Of a DNA stretch of 64,000 bases, positions 8,771 to 17,546 are shown piece after piece. The notes under the pieces were generated by a model. That model was not told where the DNA came from, made no database searches, and worked only from the letters and a program-made list of their open reading frames with translations. The translations under genes were made by a program, and so were the position numbers. This DNA is from Arenibacter aquaticus (GTDB lineage: Bacteria; Bacteroidota; Bacteroidia; Flavobacteriales; Flavobacteriaceae). The stretch covers positions 852,210 to 916,209 of the forward strand of contig NZ_RQPJ01000021.1 in NCBI RefSeq assembly GCF_003957295.1. Direction: 5' to 3'. Numbering within the stretch: the stretch's first letter is position 1; every line of letters starts with the position of its first letter.

Positions 8771-11700
8771 TTAGAATGAAATATTTAGACCCAAAGAGTA
8801 GCTTTGGCTCAAAGGAACACTAAGTCCTGTGAAACCGTATACATTACTACCAGCACTATATTGGTTCCCTTCCGGATCAAATCCATCAAACGGAGTCCAT
8901 AAAAGTATGTTTCCAGCACTTGCGGAAAAACTCACTTTCTCCATATGCAGGTCCTTAATAAATTGACTGCTCAAATCATAGGTTATACTAATGTTACGGA
9001 GTTTAACCCAAGAAGCATCCTGTACCAATATTTCGGATGCCCTGTTGTACACACTGGAATTTCTATAGTAATTCTGATCAATTAAAGCTGGGGTAGTATT
9101 AGCGGTATAGCCTCCGCTTCCATCATCCATAACACCGGACAATACTACCTCCTCATCCCTGACCAAAGTTGATAAGCGATTACCGTTACGAACAGCGTTT
9201 CTAAGTCCAGAATCGTAAAGATCACCACCTTCCTTATATTCCAGTAAGAAATTTAAACCTAATCCTTTCCATTTAAAATTACTGCCTAAGGAGGATATAA
9301 AATCGGGAAAGGCATTACCAACCTTTACCCTTTCATCTAATACAATTTCTGGATATCCCTCAGCATCCAAATAACGCTGACCATCTTCATAGCGCCACTT
9401 ATAACCATAAAGTGTGCCCATTTTATCTCCGGCTCTAATTTCTGAAGTAATTCCTGCAAACCCAGAATCTGCAAAAATAATGGCTTCAATATCCTCCGGA
9501 ATTTCAAGTACTTTCCCTTCACTGGTAGACCAGTTTAAAATTAATTCCCACCTAAAATCATTGCCTCTAATAATATCTGCACTTACCAAGAGCTCATGTC
9601 CAAAAACCTCATAATCCCCTGCATTCCTAGTTATTCCGGAAAGCCCAGAAGAATACGCCGTTCCTACTGTGAAAATTTGATCTTTCACTCGTGTCTTATA
9701 GTAGGCATAATCCAATCTTATCCTATCATTTATAAATCTAAGGTCGGCACCAAATTCAGTCGATTGGTTACGCTCTGGCACTATGTCCAAATCTCCCAAT
9801 AAGGTACTTCTTCTATATCCTCCTGCTCCTCCAAATGGGAAATCGCCATCAACCACAAAATATTGTCCAACATCTCCAAATCCAGGACCTTTACCTACCT
9901 CTGCCCATGAAGCCCTAAGCTTTCCAAATGTGAACACATCATTGTCTCCAAACAAATCGGAAACATCATAAGCTAAACTTGCCGATGGGTAGAAGAAGGA
10001 TCTATTTTCCTTTGGCAAGGTGGACAGCCAGTCGTTCCTACCGGTAACGGTTAAAAACAATTTGTCCTTATAGCCCAACTTCAATTCTCCAAAAGCCCCC
10101 ACATTACGCAATTGCGTTACACTATTATCCAAAAAGTAATTAATCGTATTTCCAATTTCATTGATGCCTGGTACATTTAGCCCCTCTCCCCTTGCTTGGG
10201 CATAATCCCTTTTGGTATCGGAAATCTGATGTCCCAATGTAAGATCTGTTGTAAAATCATCGGTCCAATCTTTGGTAAAAGCCACTAAAAGATTGGATTC
10301 CAAACCTGTAAAATTGATATTTTGGTTTAACACAAAACCACCAACCTGGGAACCACCGTCCAAATCAGGACCAACATATCTATTTCTTTGATCTGAATAA
10401 TTATCAATTTGAGCAGAATAGGTAAGATTCACCCATTCCTTGGGGTTCCAATTTATAGTGGCATTGGCAATCCATCTATTTACATCGTCTACCAAACTAC
10501 TGGTCTCCATTAAATATCTTGGATTATCAATAATTCCAAAAGAGTAATCCCTTTCGGTACCATCGGCATTCATATAATCATTGATGGGAAAGGTACCCGA
10601 ATAGTAGGACAAGGCACTCATTACCGATTTATCCCCACCGTTAGCTCTTCGTCCTCCAGAATTGGAATACGAAATAGATGTATTAAGGGTTAAATCATCA
10701 GAAATCTTATATCCCGCTTTTAACCTTAAATTATTTTTTGCATAATCTGTGTTTGGCAATACACCATTTTCGTTGTCCTTACCAAGGGAAAAGAAATAAT
10801 CCAATTTATCACTAGCCCCACTTATGCTCAGATTCACCTGGGAATTAAAGCCGGTCCTAAATATATCATAGGGACTGTAAAATTGATCATTGGACAAGTC
10901 AACAACCGTACCATCAGTCAAGGTATAGGAATCTTCTGAATACTTAGGTCCCCAACTATAAAAGGAGGTTGCATTTTGAACCCTATTAAAACCTGTAGGG
11001 GAATCTGGATCGTAGAGTGTCCTGGGCGCTCCACTGAAACCTTCCCTATAGGTAGTTTGCAATGAAGGAGTTGTTCTTATTTCCCTAAAGGTGGTAGAAG
11101 CCGTTAAATTAATCTTGGCCTTTCCTTTTTTTCCTTTTTTAGTAGTAATGATAATAGCACCATTGGAAGCTCTCACCCCATACAGTGCTGTTGCGGCAGC
11201 TCCTTTCAACACATTAAAACTTTCAATATCTTCAGGATTTATGTCCCCTGCCCTATTGGAAAAGGCAAACTGCTCAGAACTATTTGGCGAATTGGACCCT
11301 GAACTAGGTCTTACCTCCCCAGCAAAAGTGTCGTTGTTCAAGGCAATCCCGTCCACAACAATCAAAGGCTGGTTGCTCCTACCTGGATTTACGGAAGTAA
11401 TACCCCTAATTAAGATATCCACTCCACCACCGGAAGTCCCTGAAGTTCTATTTATTTGAACCCCGGCAACCCTACCCTGCAAACTCTCCATAGGATTGGA
11501 CTGTCCTGCCAGGTCCAGATCGGCGGCATTTACCTGAGTTACAGAATAACCAAGGGATTTTTGCTTTTTTTCAACACCAAAAGCGGTAACCACCACTTCG
11601 TCCAAAGCACTGGCATCCTCAATTAGCACAACACTTAATTCGGTAGCTGATGTTACCGAAACATCTTGCGTTTTCATCCCTAAATAAGAAAATCGCAATA

Positions 11701-11893
11701 CGTCACCTTGTTCGGCGGCAATAGTAAAATTACCATCAAAGTCCGTAGTAGTACCCGTATTGGTACCAACAATCAAAACCGTAACTCCCGGAAGTGGAGC
11801 CCCACTTTCATCTTTTACGTTACCAGTGACATTTTGGGCAAATCCATGCCAAGAAAGCATGAGAATACACAACAATAATAGTTTTTGTATCAT
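8771..11893 (-). CDS. SusC/RagA TonB-linked outer-membrane transporter
   Basis: 1040 residues. It has a signal peptide (LLCILMLSWHGFAQ) and a carboxypeptidase-D-regulatory-like domain (VTGNVKDESGAPLPGVTVLIVGTN; residues about 21-100). A TonB box-like stretch (ALDEVVVTAFGVEKK) and a plug with the SusC hallmark LIVVDGIALN and SFNVLKGAAATALYGVRASNGAI follow, then a 22-strand barrel ending in an aromatic-terminated strand (YSLGLNISF). There is no N-terminal STN domain, so no direct FecR/ECF-sigma signalling is expected. It forms the lidded importer with the SusD protein encoded 2 nt downstream. The pair is isolated from the larger glycan locus by 8 kb of housekeeping genes. Confidence 0.95.
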   Translation of the reverse strand: MIQKLLLLCILMLSWHGFAQNVTGNVKDESGAPLPGVTVLIVGTNTGTTTDFDGNFTIAAEQGDVLRFSYLGMKTQDVSVTSATELSVVLIEDASALDEVVVTAFGVEKKQKSLGYSVTQVNAADLDLAGQSNPMESLQGRVAGVQINRTSGTSGGGVDILIRGITSVNPGRSNQPLIVVDGIALNNDTFAGEVRPSSGSNSPNSSEQFAFSNRAGDINPEDIESFNVLKGAAATALYGVRASNGAIIITTKKGKKGKAKINLTASTTFREIRTTPSLQTTYREGFSGAPRTLYDPDSPTGFNRVQNATSFYSWGPKYSEDSYTLTDGTVVDLSNDQFYSPYDIFRTGFNSQVNLSISGASDKLDYFFSLGKDNENGVLPNTDYAKNNLRLKAGYKISDDLTLNTSISYSNSGGRRANGGDKSVMSALSYYSGTFPINDYMNADGTERDYSFGIIDNPRYLMETSSLVDDVNRWIANATINWNPKEWVNLTYSAQIDNYSDQRNRYVGPDLDGGSQVGGFVLNQNINFTGLESNLLVAFTKDWTDDFTTDLTLGHQISDTKRDYAQARGEGLNVPGINEIGNTINYFLDNSVTQLRNVGAFGELKLGYKDKLFLTVTGRNDWLSTLPKENRSFFYPSASLAYDVSDLFGDNDVFTFGKLRASWAEVGKGPGFGDVGQYFVVDGDFPFGGAGGYRRSTLLGDLDIVPERNQSTEFGADLRFINDRIRLDYAYYKTRVKDQIFTVGTAYSSGLSGITRNAGDYEVFGHELLVSADIIRGNDFRWELILNWSTSEGKVLEIPEDIEAIIFADSGFAGITSEIRAGDKMGTLYGYKWRYEDGQRYLDAEGYPEIVLDERVKVGNAFPDFISSLGSNFKWKGLGLNFLLEYKEGGDLYDSGLRNAVRNGNRLSTLVRDEEVVLSGVMDDGSGGYTANTTPALIDQNYYRNSSVYNRASEILVQDASWVKLRNISITYDLSSQFIKDLHMEKVSFSASAGNILLWTPFDGFDPEGNQYSAGSNVYGFTGLSVPLSQSYSLGLNISF

Positions 11894-12164
11894 ATTAGTT
11901 TATTTAATTAGTCCCGGCTAAAGTCTTAAAAAAATCAAAAAAATCAAACAATCAACAGCATAAATGTGATTTAAGTAAAATAATAGCTTCTTTTTAGCAT
12001 TCTTATCACAGAAACATTACACTATCCTAGATTTAAATAATTGTTGGCTACGAGCATCATAAAATTCCTGACAGAATTTTTTTTTAACATAAATTTTATT
12101 TTTTGTGTTAAATTTCTAAAAATATTGTAACTTATTAGTATCTAATATTTTAAATGAAACTACT

Positions 12165-12611
12165 ATGAAAAAATTACTTGGTATAATCTTCCTGATGTTA
12201 TTTTTAGTATCCGCAACACAATTAACATCCCCCGAAAAACAAGAGCCTAAGACTTTGGAAGGTACTTGGGAACTTGTAAGTTTTAATAATTATGATGGCA
12301 ATGAGGTGGTACAAACCTTGCCAGCTACCGATGGTTACCGCCAAATTAAAATGTACTATGACGGTAAGGTTATGTGGACCAGGTATGTCCCCACAGACTC
12401 TGTAGAGTGGTTTGGGTATGGTTCTTACATCGCGACAGATAGTACCTTGACCGAAAAATTGGAATATATGTCTGCTTCTATGCGAAAAATAGCCAATGAA
12501 AACATGGAATGGCATATGGAACTACAACTTGAAGGCGATAAATACAGCCAAATATTTGTAGACGAGGAAGGTAACCGCATAAATTCTGAGAACTATAAGC
12601 GTCTCAATTAA
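12165..12611 (+). CDS. Small exported lipocalin-like protein
   Basis: 148 residues with an N-terminal signal peptide (KKLLGIIFLMLFLVSATQL) lacking a clear lipobox. The mature part begins TLEGTWELVSF and contains alternating strands (YRQIKMYYDGKVMWTRYV, EWFGYGSYIATD, LTEKLEYMSAS, EWHMELQLEGDKYSQIF) ending in NYKRLN. The 'GTWELVS' entry followed by beta strands is typical of lipocalin-like/DUF4488-type domains in Bacteroidetes. Ligand and function are unknown. It is monocistronic, convergent with trxB and separated from it by a terminator. Confidence 0.7.
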   Translation: MKKLLGIIFLMLFLVSATQLTSPEKQEPKTLEGTWELVSFNNYDGNEVVQTLPATDGYRQIKMYYDGKVMWTRYVPTDSVEWFGYGSYIATDSTLTEKLEYMSASMRKIANENMEWHMELQLEGDKYSQIFVDEEGNRINSENYKRLN

Positions 12612-12644
12612 TAACCTAATATTCCTTTTAATTATGCTGCTATA

Positions 12645-12686
12645 AAAAACAATGCCCACTTGAGCAGAATTGCGCAGTGGGCATTT
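12645..12686. terminator. Terminator between the lipocalin-like gene and trxB
   Basis: AATGCCCACT and AGTGGGCATT pair around a 15-nt loop. On the minus strand the stem is followed by a T-run (the A-run at 12645-12650), so it is mainly the trxB terminator. It may also stop plus-strand transcripts. Confidence 0.7.
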
Positions 12687-12710
12687 ATAGTATTATAAGT
12701 GTCTAATAGA

Positions 12711-13679
12711 TTAGGAAGAAACCTCTTCTGGTGACTCTATAGTAGCCAAATAGCGTTCAGCATCAAGGGCTGCCATACAACCCGTACCCGCTGCCGTTAC
12801 GGCCTGCCTATATTCTTTATCCTGTACATCACCACTGGCAAACACCCCAGGCTTACTGGTCTTGGTAGATTTACCTTTTGTAATGATATATCCGGTATCA
12901 TCCATTTCCAGTTGATCCTTAAATATTTCCGTATTAGGTTTGTGGCCAATGGCTATGAACAATCCCGTTATGGCTATGTCCTCTTTTTCTCCCGTAACAT
13001 TGTTCACCATTCTAAGTCCCTCTACAACCTGATCACCCAATACCGTATCTACTTCGGTATTATAGCGAATTTCAATATTCTCCAAGCTGTTTACCCTATG
13101 CTGCATAGCTTTTGATGCACGCATATAATCCTTCCTTACCAACATGGTTACCTTTTTACAGATATTGGCCAAGTAAGAAGCCTCTTCCGCAGCGGTATCC
13201 CCAGCACCAACAATGGCCACATCCTGACCTTTATAAAAGAAACCGTCACAAACTGCACAGGCAGAAACTCCACCTCCCCTTAATTTTTGCTCGCTGGGCA
13301 AACCTAGATACTTGGCGGTTGCCCCAGTAGAAATAATTACTGTTTCTGCTTCAATAATCTTATTGTCATCTATGGTCAATTTATGGATACCACCCACTTC
13401 ATCACTAAAATCTACCTTGGTAACCATGCCGATTCTTACCTCTGTACCAAACCTTTCGGCTTGTTTTTGTAATTGCACCATCATAGTAGGACCATCTACT
13501 CCTTCAGGGTAACCTGGAAAATTATCTACTTCGGTAGTTGTGGTCAACTGCCCTCCGGGCTCCATTCCTGTATATAAAACCGGTTTTAAATCGGCCCTAG
13601 CTGCATAGATAGCCGCAGTATATCCTGCCGGACCCGAACCAATGATCAACGTCTTTAAACGTTCTACTTTTTCTGCCAT
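12711..13679 (-). CDS. trxB: Thioredoxin-disulfide reductase
   Basis: A flavoprotein that reduces thioredoxin with NADPH. Visible motifs are the N-terminal FAD-binding GSGPAGYTAAIYAARA, PGGQLTTTTEVDNFPG, the redox-active CAVC within GVSACAVCDGFFY, the NADPH-binding VGAGDTAAEEASYLA, and the C-terminal FASGDVQDKEYRQAVTAAGTGCMAA. The start is placed at the ATG of MAEKVERLKTL (13679). An in-frame ATG five codons earlier leaves almost no leader behind the predicted promoter at 13709-13716. The resulting 322 residues is the normal family length. It is monocistronic. The assignment is very secure. Confidence 0.97.
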   Translation of the reverse strand: MAEKVERLKTLIIGSGPAGYTAAIYAARADLKPVLYTGMEPGGQLTTTTEVDNFPGYPEGVDGPTMMVQLQKQAERFGTEVRIGMVTKVDFSDEVGGIHKLTIDDNKIIEAETVIISTGATAKYLGLPSEQKLRGGGVSACAVCDGFFYKGQDVAIVGAGDTAAEEASYLANICKKVTMLVRKDYMRASKAMQHRVNSLENIEIRYNTEVDTVLGDQVVEGLRMVNNVTGEKEDIAITGLFIAIGHKPNTEIFKDQLEMDDTGYIITKGKSTKTSKPGVFASGDVQDKEYRQAVTAAGTGCMAALDAERYLATIESPEEVSS

Positions 13680-13708
13680 AATCAAAATCTTCATTTCTTG
13701 TTATAAAA

Positions 13709-13744
13709 CAAAAGTAGGATTTTCACTAAAAACCTAACACCAAA
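13709..13744 (-). promoter_or_regulatory. Probable trxB promoter
   Basis: On the minus strand TACTTTTG (13716-13709) fits TAnnTTTG, and a TTTTG (complement at 13741-13744 plus flank) lies 24 nt upstream, slightly longer than the usual 19-21 nt. The predicted start, near 13703, supports the downstream ATG for trxB. Confidence 0.45.
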
Positions 13745-13843
13745 AGTTATAAAAAGTTATTATAAAAGTAGTTGCTAAAACTATAGAAGTTATACTTTAA
13801 GAACGGTCTAGTCCGGTATACAGATAACATTTCTCCAGTAGAG

Positions 13844-13872
13844 ACGGAAAACTGCTTGTTTTTATTTTCCGT
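13844..13872 (-). terminator. Possible terminator after the helical hypothetical gene
   Basis: ACGGAAAA and TTTTCCGT form an 8-bp stem with a 13-nt loop, 90 nt past the stop of the minus-strand hypothetical gene. No strong T-run follows, so the call is weak. Confidence 0.3.
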
Positions 13873-13962
13873 TGGTATAGTACATAAGGTACTTGTATAG
13901 CCTATTATACCATCCCCTACCCTAACATTTTATATTGCATTGTTCTACATTATTGTATTCTA

Positions 13963-14385
13963 TTATTCTTCCTTTCTGTTTTTAAGAATATTACCGGCAT
14001 AGTTAAATACTTCAGATTTTAGAATCCTAAAAGTATGCATGCATTTTAGTACTGTTTCCCTAATGTTTTCATGTAATCTGTAGTATGAAAAATCGCAGGT
14101 CTCATCCCTGCATTCCAACATACCACCAAGAACTTTTTCATGCTTCGTAATCATGGCCCCAACCTCTTCCTTATGCTTTACACAAATTTCTGTCCTTTCC
14201 AAAAAGCTCTGTAGTCTTTCAAATAAATTGGGGGTATTGGGTACAAACACATAGGAGTTTAGAAGTTGTTGTATAAAATTTGCCTCTACCTCCAAAAAAT
14301 TCAGGTCAGATTTCCATTTTTGCGTCTCTCTATAGAGCACGGCTACCTTCCTACTTTGATCTTCTTCATTAAATTTAGCTGCCAT
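13963..14385 (-). CDS. Hypothetical helical protein downstream of usp
   Basis: 140 residues that I do not recognise. The sequence is almost wholly helical and charged, with no signal peptide or membrane segment. It includes likely coiled-coil stretches (WKSDLNFLEVEANFIQQLLNSY; ERTEICVKHKEEVGAMITKHEKVLGGML) and four cysteines, three of them clustered around residues 93-117. It lies 73 nt downstream of the universal stress protein gene on the same strand, so co-transcription is likely. A role in the same stress response is inferred from context only. Confidence 0.7.
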   Translation of the reverse strand: MAAKFNEEDQSRKVAVLYRETQKWKSDLNFLEVEANFIQQLLNSYVFVPNTPNLFERLQSFLERTEICVKHKEEVGAMITKHEKVLGGMLECRDETCDFSYYRLHENIRETVLKCMHTFRILKSEVFNYAGNILKNRKEE

Positions 14386-14458
14386 TGTAATAGATATTAA
14401 TAACTACGTATATTTCTCTGATGGAATGGGACAGTTTCTCCCTGACCTATCCTAAACG

Positions 14459-15307
14459 CTATTCCAGTAAGTGGTAGGGCAAGACCAAAAACGGTATGGT
14501 GGTATGAAAACCTATTTGATTAATGACCGGCTTTAAAAATAAATTTTCCAAAAAACTGTGCTTATTCTTCACCATAGCCAACAAATTTGAATTTTGCTTT
14601 GGCCGAAAAGAATTGATTGCTTCTATTATACCCTGATCAGGTAGTTCATGAAAATGATGATCGGTACCCTGCAATAAGTCGTCCAATTTGCTTTTATTTT
14701 TTTTTCGTTCCTTATCCAATTCGTAATTGGAACGAACATGCATTATATCTATAGTGGATTTATGTATCTTGGCAATATATAGCAGCTCTTTTATTAGTAA
14801 TGATTTATAGTCTATTTCATAATCCGTGGGAAATAATATTTTTCCTGGTTTTTCATATTCAAAATTAAACGGCACGGCCAAAACAGGGCACTTTGCTCTT
14901 TTAATGGTATGGACAGTACTACTACCCAAAAATATTTCTTTGGCACCGGTTGCACCTTGTGTGCCCATGACTATAAGATCTATTCCCTTGCTTTCAACTA
15001 GTTCATCAATGGCCTCCATAAGAATACTGAATGCACTATGTGTGACAAATTGATGATTGGGATTTTCATAATTTGTAATAAGCTTCTCTTTTAACTCATC
15101 CAACTTGGTTTCAGATTCCGTCCTATAGATATCCCCCAACCCCAACTGCCCTGGACTATGTAACAAATATTCGGATTGATAGATAGCCGGTGTATAGGTG
15201 TGCAATAAATGTATGGTACACGCTTCACCATTATAAAGATTAATAGCATAAACGATGGCCTTAAACGCATTATCGGAAAAATCGGTAGGTATCAATATAT
15301 TCTTCAT
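14459..15307 (-). CDS. Universal stress protein, tandem Usp domains
   Basis: 282 residues with two Usp domains (about 1-140 and 150-280). The first begins KNILIPTDFSDNAFKAIVYAI. It keeps the ATP-binding signature VMGTQGATGAKEIFLGSSTVHTIKRAKCPVLAVP, which matches G-x2-G-x9-G-(S/T). The second begins KILFPTDYEIDY but its equivalent segment (LAMVKNKHSFLENLF) has lost the glycines, so only the first domain should bind nucleotide. Tandem Usps of this kind are common in Bacteroidetes. The gene is divergent from dnaJ-cbpM. The shared intergenic region carries an FNR-like dyad with a -7-like box facing each way. Confidence 0.92.
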   Translation of the reverse strand: MKNILIPTDFSDNAFKAIVYAINLYNGEACTIHLLHTYTPAIYQSEYLLHSPGQLGLGDIYRTESETKLDELKEKLITNYENPNHQFVTHSAFSILMEAIDELVESKGIDLIVMGTQGATGAKEIFLGSSTVHTIKRAKCPVLAVPFNFEYEKPGKILFPTDYEIDYKSLLIKELLYIAKIHKSTIDIMHVRSNYELDKERKKNKSKLDDLLQGTDHHFHELPDQGIIEAINSFRPKQNSNLLAMVKNKHSFLENLFLKPVINQIGFHTTIPFLVLPYHLLE

Positions 15308-15552
15308 ATATCCTTTTTTTTTATATTTATGTGTTAGTCAATAACAGTAGGTTGTACAACAATTTATTCTTAAACAGATTAATTGATATGATGTTCTTAT
15401 TGGTCTATTAAAGGAGTTAAACTAAACTCCTAAATGCCTTACTGCTATGGTGTAGTATAAAGAAGGGAAACAAAGGGCCTACGCCATTAGGATACAGTTT
15501 CATACCCAATCAATGAATATTGCGTCCTGCATGTTACTCTTAAATACACTAC

Positions 15553-15560
15553 TAAATTTA
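15553..15560 (-). promoter_or_regulatory. Candidate -7 box for usp
   Basis: TAAATTTA on the minus strand fits TAnnTTT(G) with one mismatch. Its first base lies exactly 35 nt from the far edge of the FNR-like dyad, mirroring the dnaJ side. It implies a leader of roughly 240 nt for usp. Confidence 0.45.
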
Positions 15561-15583
15561 ATTTAAAAATACGGTGCGATATA

Positions 15584-15595
15584 TGATTTTAATCA
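15584..15595. promoter_or_regulatory. FNR/CRP-like dyad between usp and dnaJ
   Basis: TGAT-TTTA-ATCA is a perfect TGAT/ATCA dyad like the core of FNR sites (TTGAT-N4-ATCAA). It lies just upstream of the dnaJ -33 element. Its centre is about 42-43 nt before the predicted dnaJ transcription start, the position used by class II CRP/FNR activators. Confidence 0.65.
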
Positions 15596-15596
15596 G

Positions 15597-15626
15597 TTGG
15601 ATGAAGGTTGGTTTTTAATAATTTTG
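15597..15626 (+). promoter_or_regulatory. dnaJ-cbpM promoter
   Basis: TTG (15597-15599), a 19-nt spacer and TAATTTTG (15619-15626) match the flavobacterial -33/-7 consensus. The predicted start is near 15632, about 105 nt before the GTG start codon. Confidence 0.65.
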
Positions 15627-15737
15627 ATTTGCTCAGAATAACTATTAATAAGGGGTTGGAGTGGAATAAGATTTGGATCTACAGCTGTATACCTCTACTT
15701 ATTAACTCCCAAATCATTTAAAATTAATACATCACAA

Positions 15738-16643
15738 GTGAAATTTATAGACTATTATAAAATATTGGGACTAAACAAGGATGCCAAGCCAAATGATATA
15801 AAAAAGGCCTATCGTAAATTGGCCCGTAAATACCATCCAGACGTTAACCCAAATGATAAGGAAGCCGAGAAAAGATTTCAGGAAATAAATGAAGCCAATG
15901 AGGTATTGAGCGATCCGGAAAAGCGCAAAAAATATGACAAATACGGTAAGGATTGGCAACATGCGGAAGAATTTGAAAAAGCCAGGTCCTCCCAACAGTC
16001 GGCATATGGCCAAAGCCGAAGGAAAGGTTATTCCCAAAATTATGGTGCCCATGATTTTTCAGATTTCTTTGAATCCATGTTTGGTGGGGCAACCGCCGAT
16101 TTTTCCAGACAACGAACCACGCGCTTTAGAGGTCAGGACTTCAACGCTGAACTAAAACTACATCTTAGGGATGTCTATACCACGCATAAACAAACCCTGA
16201 CAGTAAATGGAAAAAACATACGGATTACCGTCCCTGCAGGAATAGAAAATGGGCAAACCATAAAAATCAGTGGTCATGGAGGTCCCGGGCATCAGGGTGG
16301 TCCCAATGGTGACCTATATATTACATTTTCTATCATAAACGACACCCAGTTTAAACGGGATGGCAACAATCTTTATACTACTGTGAACCTAGAACTATAT
16401 AAAGCCCTGTTAGGTGGGGAAATTACCGTAAACACCTTTGACGGCCAAGTAAAACTTAAGGTAAAGCCGGAGACCCAGAACGGAAGCCAAGTAAAATTGA
16501 AAGGCAAAGGCTTTCCCGTATATAAAAAAAACAATGCTTTTGGAGATCTATATATTACCTATAATATAGTTACGCCAAAAAACCTAACCGAAAAAGAAAA
16601 AACCCTTATCAAAGAATTGGCAGCTCTTAGAAAAAACAAATAA
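15738..16643 (+). CDS. cbpA: DnaJ-family co-chaperone, CbpA type
   Basis: 301 residues starting at GTG ([12 protein letters not shown]). The J domain (1-70) has the HPD motif in [16 protein letters not shown]-rich linker (about 75-125, ending FFESMFGG) is followed directly by the two-barrel C-terminal substrate-binding region ([17 protein letters not shown] ... [26 protein letters not shown] ... [17 protein letters not shown]). The CxxCxGxG zinc-finger domain of true DnaJ is absent, which marks it as CbpA-like. It stimulates Hsp70 ATPase activity. The next gene, 58 nt downstream, encodes the CbpM modulator, the diagnostic partner of CbpA. Confidence 0.93.
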   Translation: MKFIDYYKILGLNKDAKPNDIKKAYRKLARKYHPDVNPNDKEAEKRFQEINEANEVLSDPEKRKKYDKYGKDWQHAEEFEKARSSQQSAYGQSRRKGYSQNYGAHDFSDFFESMFGGATADFSRQRTTRFRGQDFNAELKLHLRDVYTTHKQTLTVNGKNIRITVPAGIENGQTIKISGHGGPGHQGGPNGDLYITFSIINDTQFKRDGNNLYTTVNLELYKALLGGEITVNTFDGQVKLKVKPETQNGSQVKLKGKGFPVYKKNNAFGDLYITYNIVTPKNLTEKEKTLIKELAALRKNK

Positions 16644-16701
16644 TAGCTACCAATTAAAATTGAATGCAAATTTTGAAAAACGAAAGCACAAAACCCATCT
16701 C

Positions 16702-16989
16702 ATGGAACAGGAATATGTATTGATAACCGACTTCTGTACGAGTCACGATATAGAGACCCATTTTATACTTCAACTATATGACAATGGGCTGGTAGATATT
16801 GTACTAAAGGAGAACTCATACTATCTCCCCCTTAAACAATTGCCCAAGGCGGAAAAAATAGTTCGACTTTATTCAGAATTGGACATCAACTTGGAGGGGA
16901 TTGAAGTAATAACCCAACTCTTAAAAAGGATAGAGAAAATGCAGGCTGAAATTATTTATTTAAAAAACAAGCTCGACCTGTACGAGTAA
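16702..16989 (+). CDS. cbpM: Chaperone modulator CbpM
   Basis: 95 residues from the ATG at 16702 (MEQEYVLITDFCTSH); a TTG 14 codons upstream is an unlikely start. It is a MerR-like winged-helix protein of the CbpM family, with an N-terminal helix-turn-helix-like region (DFCTSHDIETHFILQLYDNGLVDIV), a short strand pair, and a C-terminal helix (LEGIEVITQLLKRIEKMQAEIIYLKNKL) that binds the J domain. It inhibits or tunes CbpA. It lies directly behind the cbpA-type gene in one transcription unit. Confidence 0.9.
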   Translation: MEQEYVLITDFCTSHDIETHFILQLYDNGLVDIVLKENSYYLPLKQLPKAEKIVRLYSELDINLEGIEVITQLLKRIEKMQAEIIYLKNKLDLYE

Positions 16990-17183
16990 GATATGGATCA
17001 ACTAGGATTTTTAATTGGCCATAACTTCTACCTACAAGTATAGTCCACAAAATATCATCACGAAAATTAGGGGCATTTCCATTTTAAAACAACACGCTTT
17101 ACAAATATTTGGTCTAAGTGGTTCATACATGGGACACCCTATACCCCTAATTCACTTTGTTTTTTCTTAAAATGGTTCCAAAC

Positions 17184-17195
17184 TGATCTATATCA
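17184..17195. promoter_or_regulatory. FNR/CRP-like dyad upstream of the HMA-like gene
   Basis: TGAT-CTAT-ATCA. Its start is 35 nt before the -7-like box TAATTTTA (17219-17226), the same spacing as at dnaJ. There is no TTG at the -33 position, as expected for an activator-dependent promoter. Confidence 0.6.
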
Positions 17196-17218
17196 TTTTA
17201 CCTAGGAGCGTGGTTATA

Positions 17219-17226
17219 TAATTTTA
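17219..17226 (+). promoter_or_regulatory. Candidate -7 box of the HMA-like gene
   Basis: TAATTTTA differs from the dnaJ -7 box only at the last base. The predicted start near 17232 leaves a leader of about 20 nt to the ATG at 17253. Confidence 0.45.
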
Positions 17227-17252
17227 CCATGTTTAACTAACTCCTAATTTCC

Positions 17253-17546
17253 ATGATTACATCTTTTAAACTTAAGCAACTCAATACCGAAGAAGGCAAA
17301 AATATTATCACCAGAAATCTAAGTCGGATTTGTGATTTACGTATTTTGGATATTGATATTATAAACAAAACCATATCCCTGGACTACAATAATCCATTTA
17401 CCCTAGATTGTGCAAAAAAGGAACTACGCCGAATTGGCTATTCGCTCACATCCCATAAAGATCGTCCAAAACACAGGTTTCACAAAGCCAATAATGGCAT
17501 TACAAGTCTATTTCTTGATACTTCTCCGTATCAAAAAAGTGTATAA
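17253..17546 (+). CDS. Small HMA-fold-like protein without a CxxC motif
   Basis: 97 residues. The first 70 have a plausible ferredoxin-like beta-alpha-beta-beta-alpha-beta layout as in heavy-metal-associated domains (SFKLKQLNTEEGKNIITRNLSRI, LRILDIDIINKTISLDYN, CAKKELRRIGYSLT). The metal-binding CxxC is replaced by NTEEG, so copper binding is not expected. The tail is basic and low in structure. The 3' end overlaps galT convergently by 16 nt. The FNR-like dyad and -7 box immediately upstream, placed as at dnaJ, support it as a real gene of the stress cluster. The family assignment is tentative. Confidence 0.62.
   Translation: MITSFKLKQLNTEEGKNIITRNLSRICDLRILDIDIINKTISLDYNNPFTLDCAKKELRRIGYSLTSHKDRPKHRFHKANNGITSLFLDTSPYQKSV

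Larger units (their letters stand above)
15308..15737. other. 430-bp divergent control region between usp and dnaJ
   Basis: No gene is seen here. The region holds the FNR-like dyad at 15584-15595, flavobacterial -7 boxes on both sides of it, and an inverted repeat (AGGAGTT-N6-AACTCCT, 15412-15431) about 105 nt upstream of the usp start whose role is unknown. The remainder is featureless A+T-rich sequence. Confidence 0.6.

Noticed and set aside
15738-16643. Canonical DnaJ
   Set aside because: No zinc-finger CxxCxGxG repeats and a CbpM gene follows, so the CbpA type fits better.
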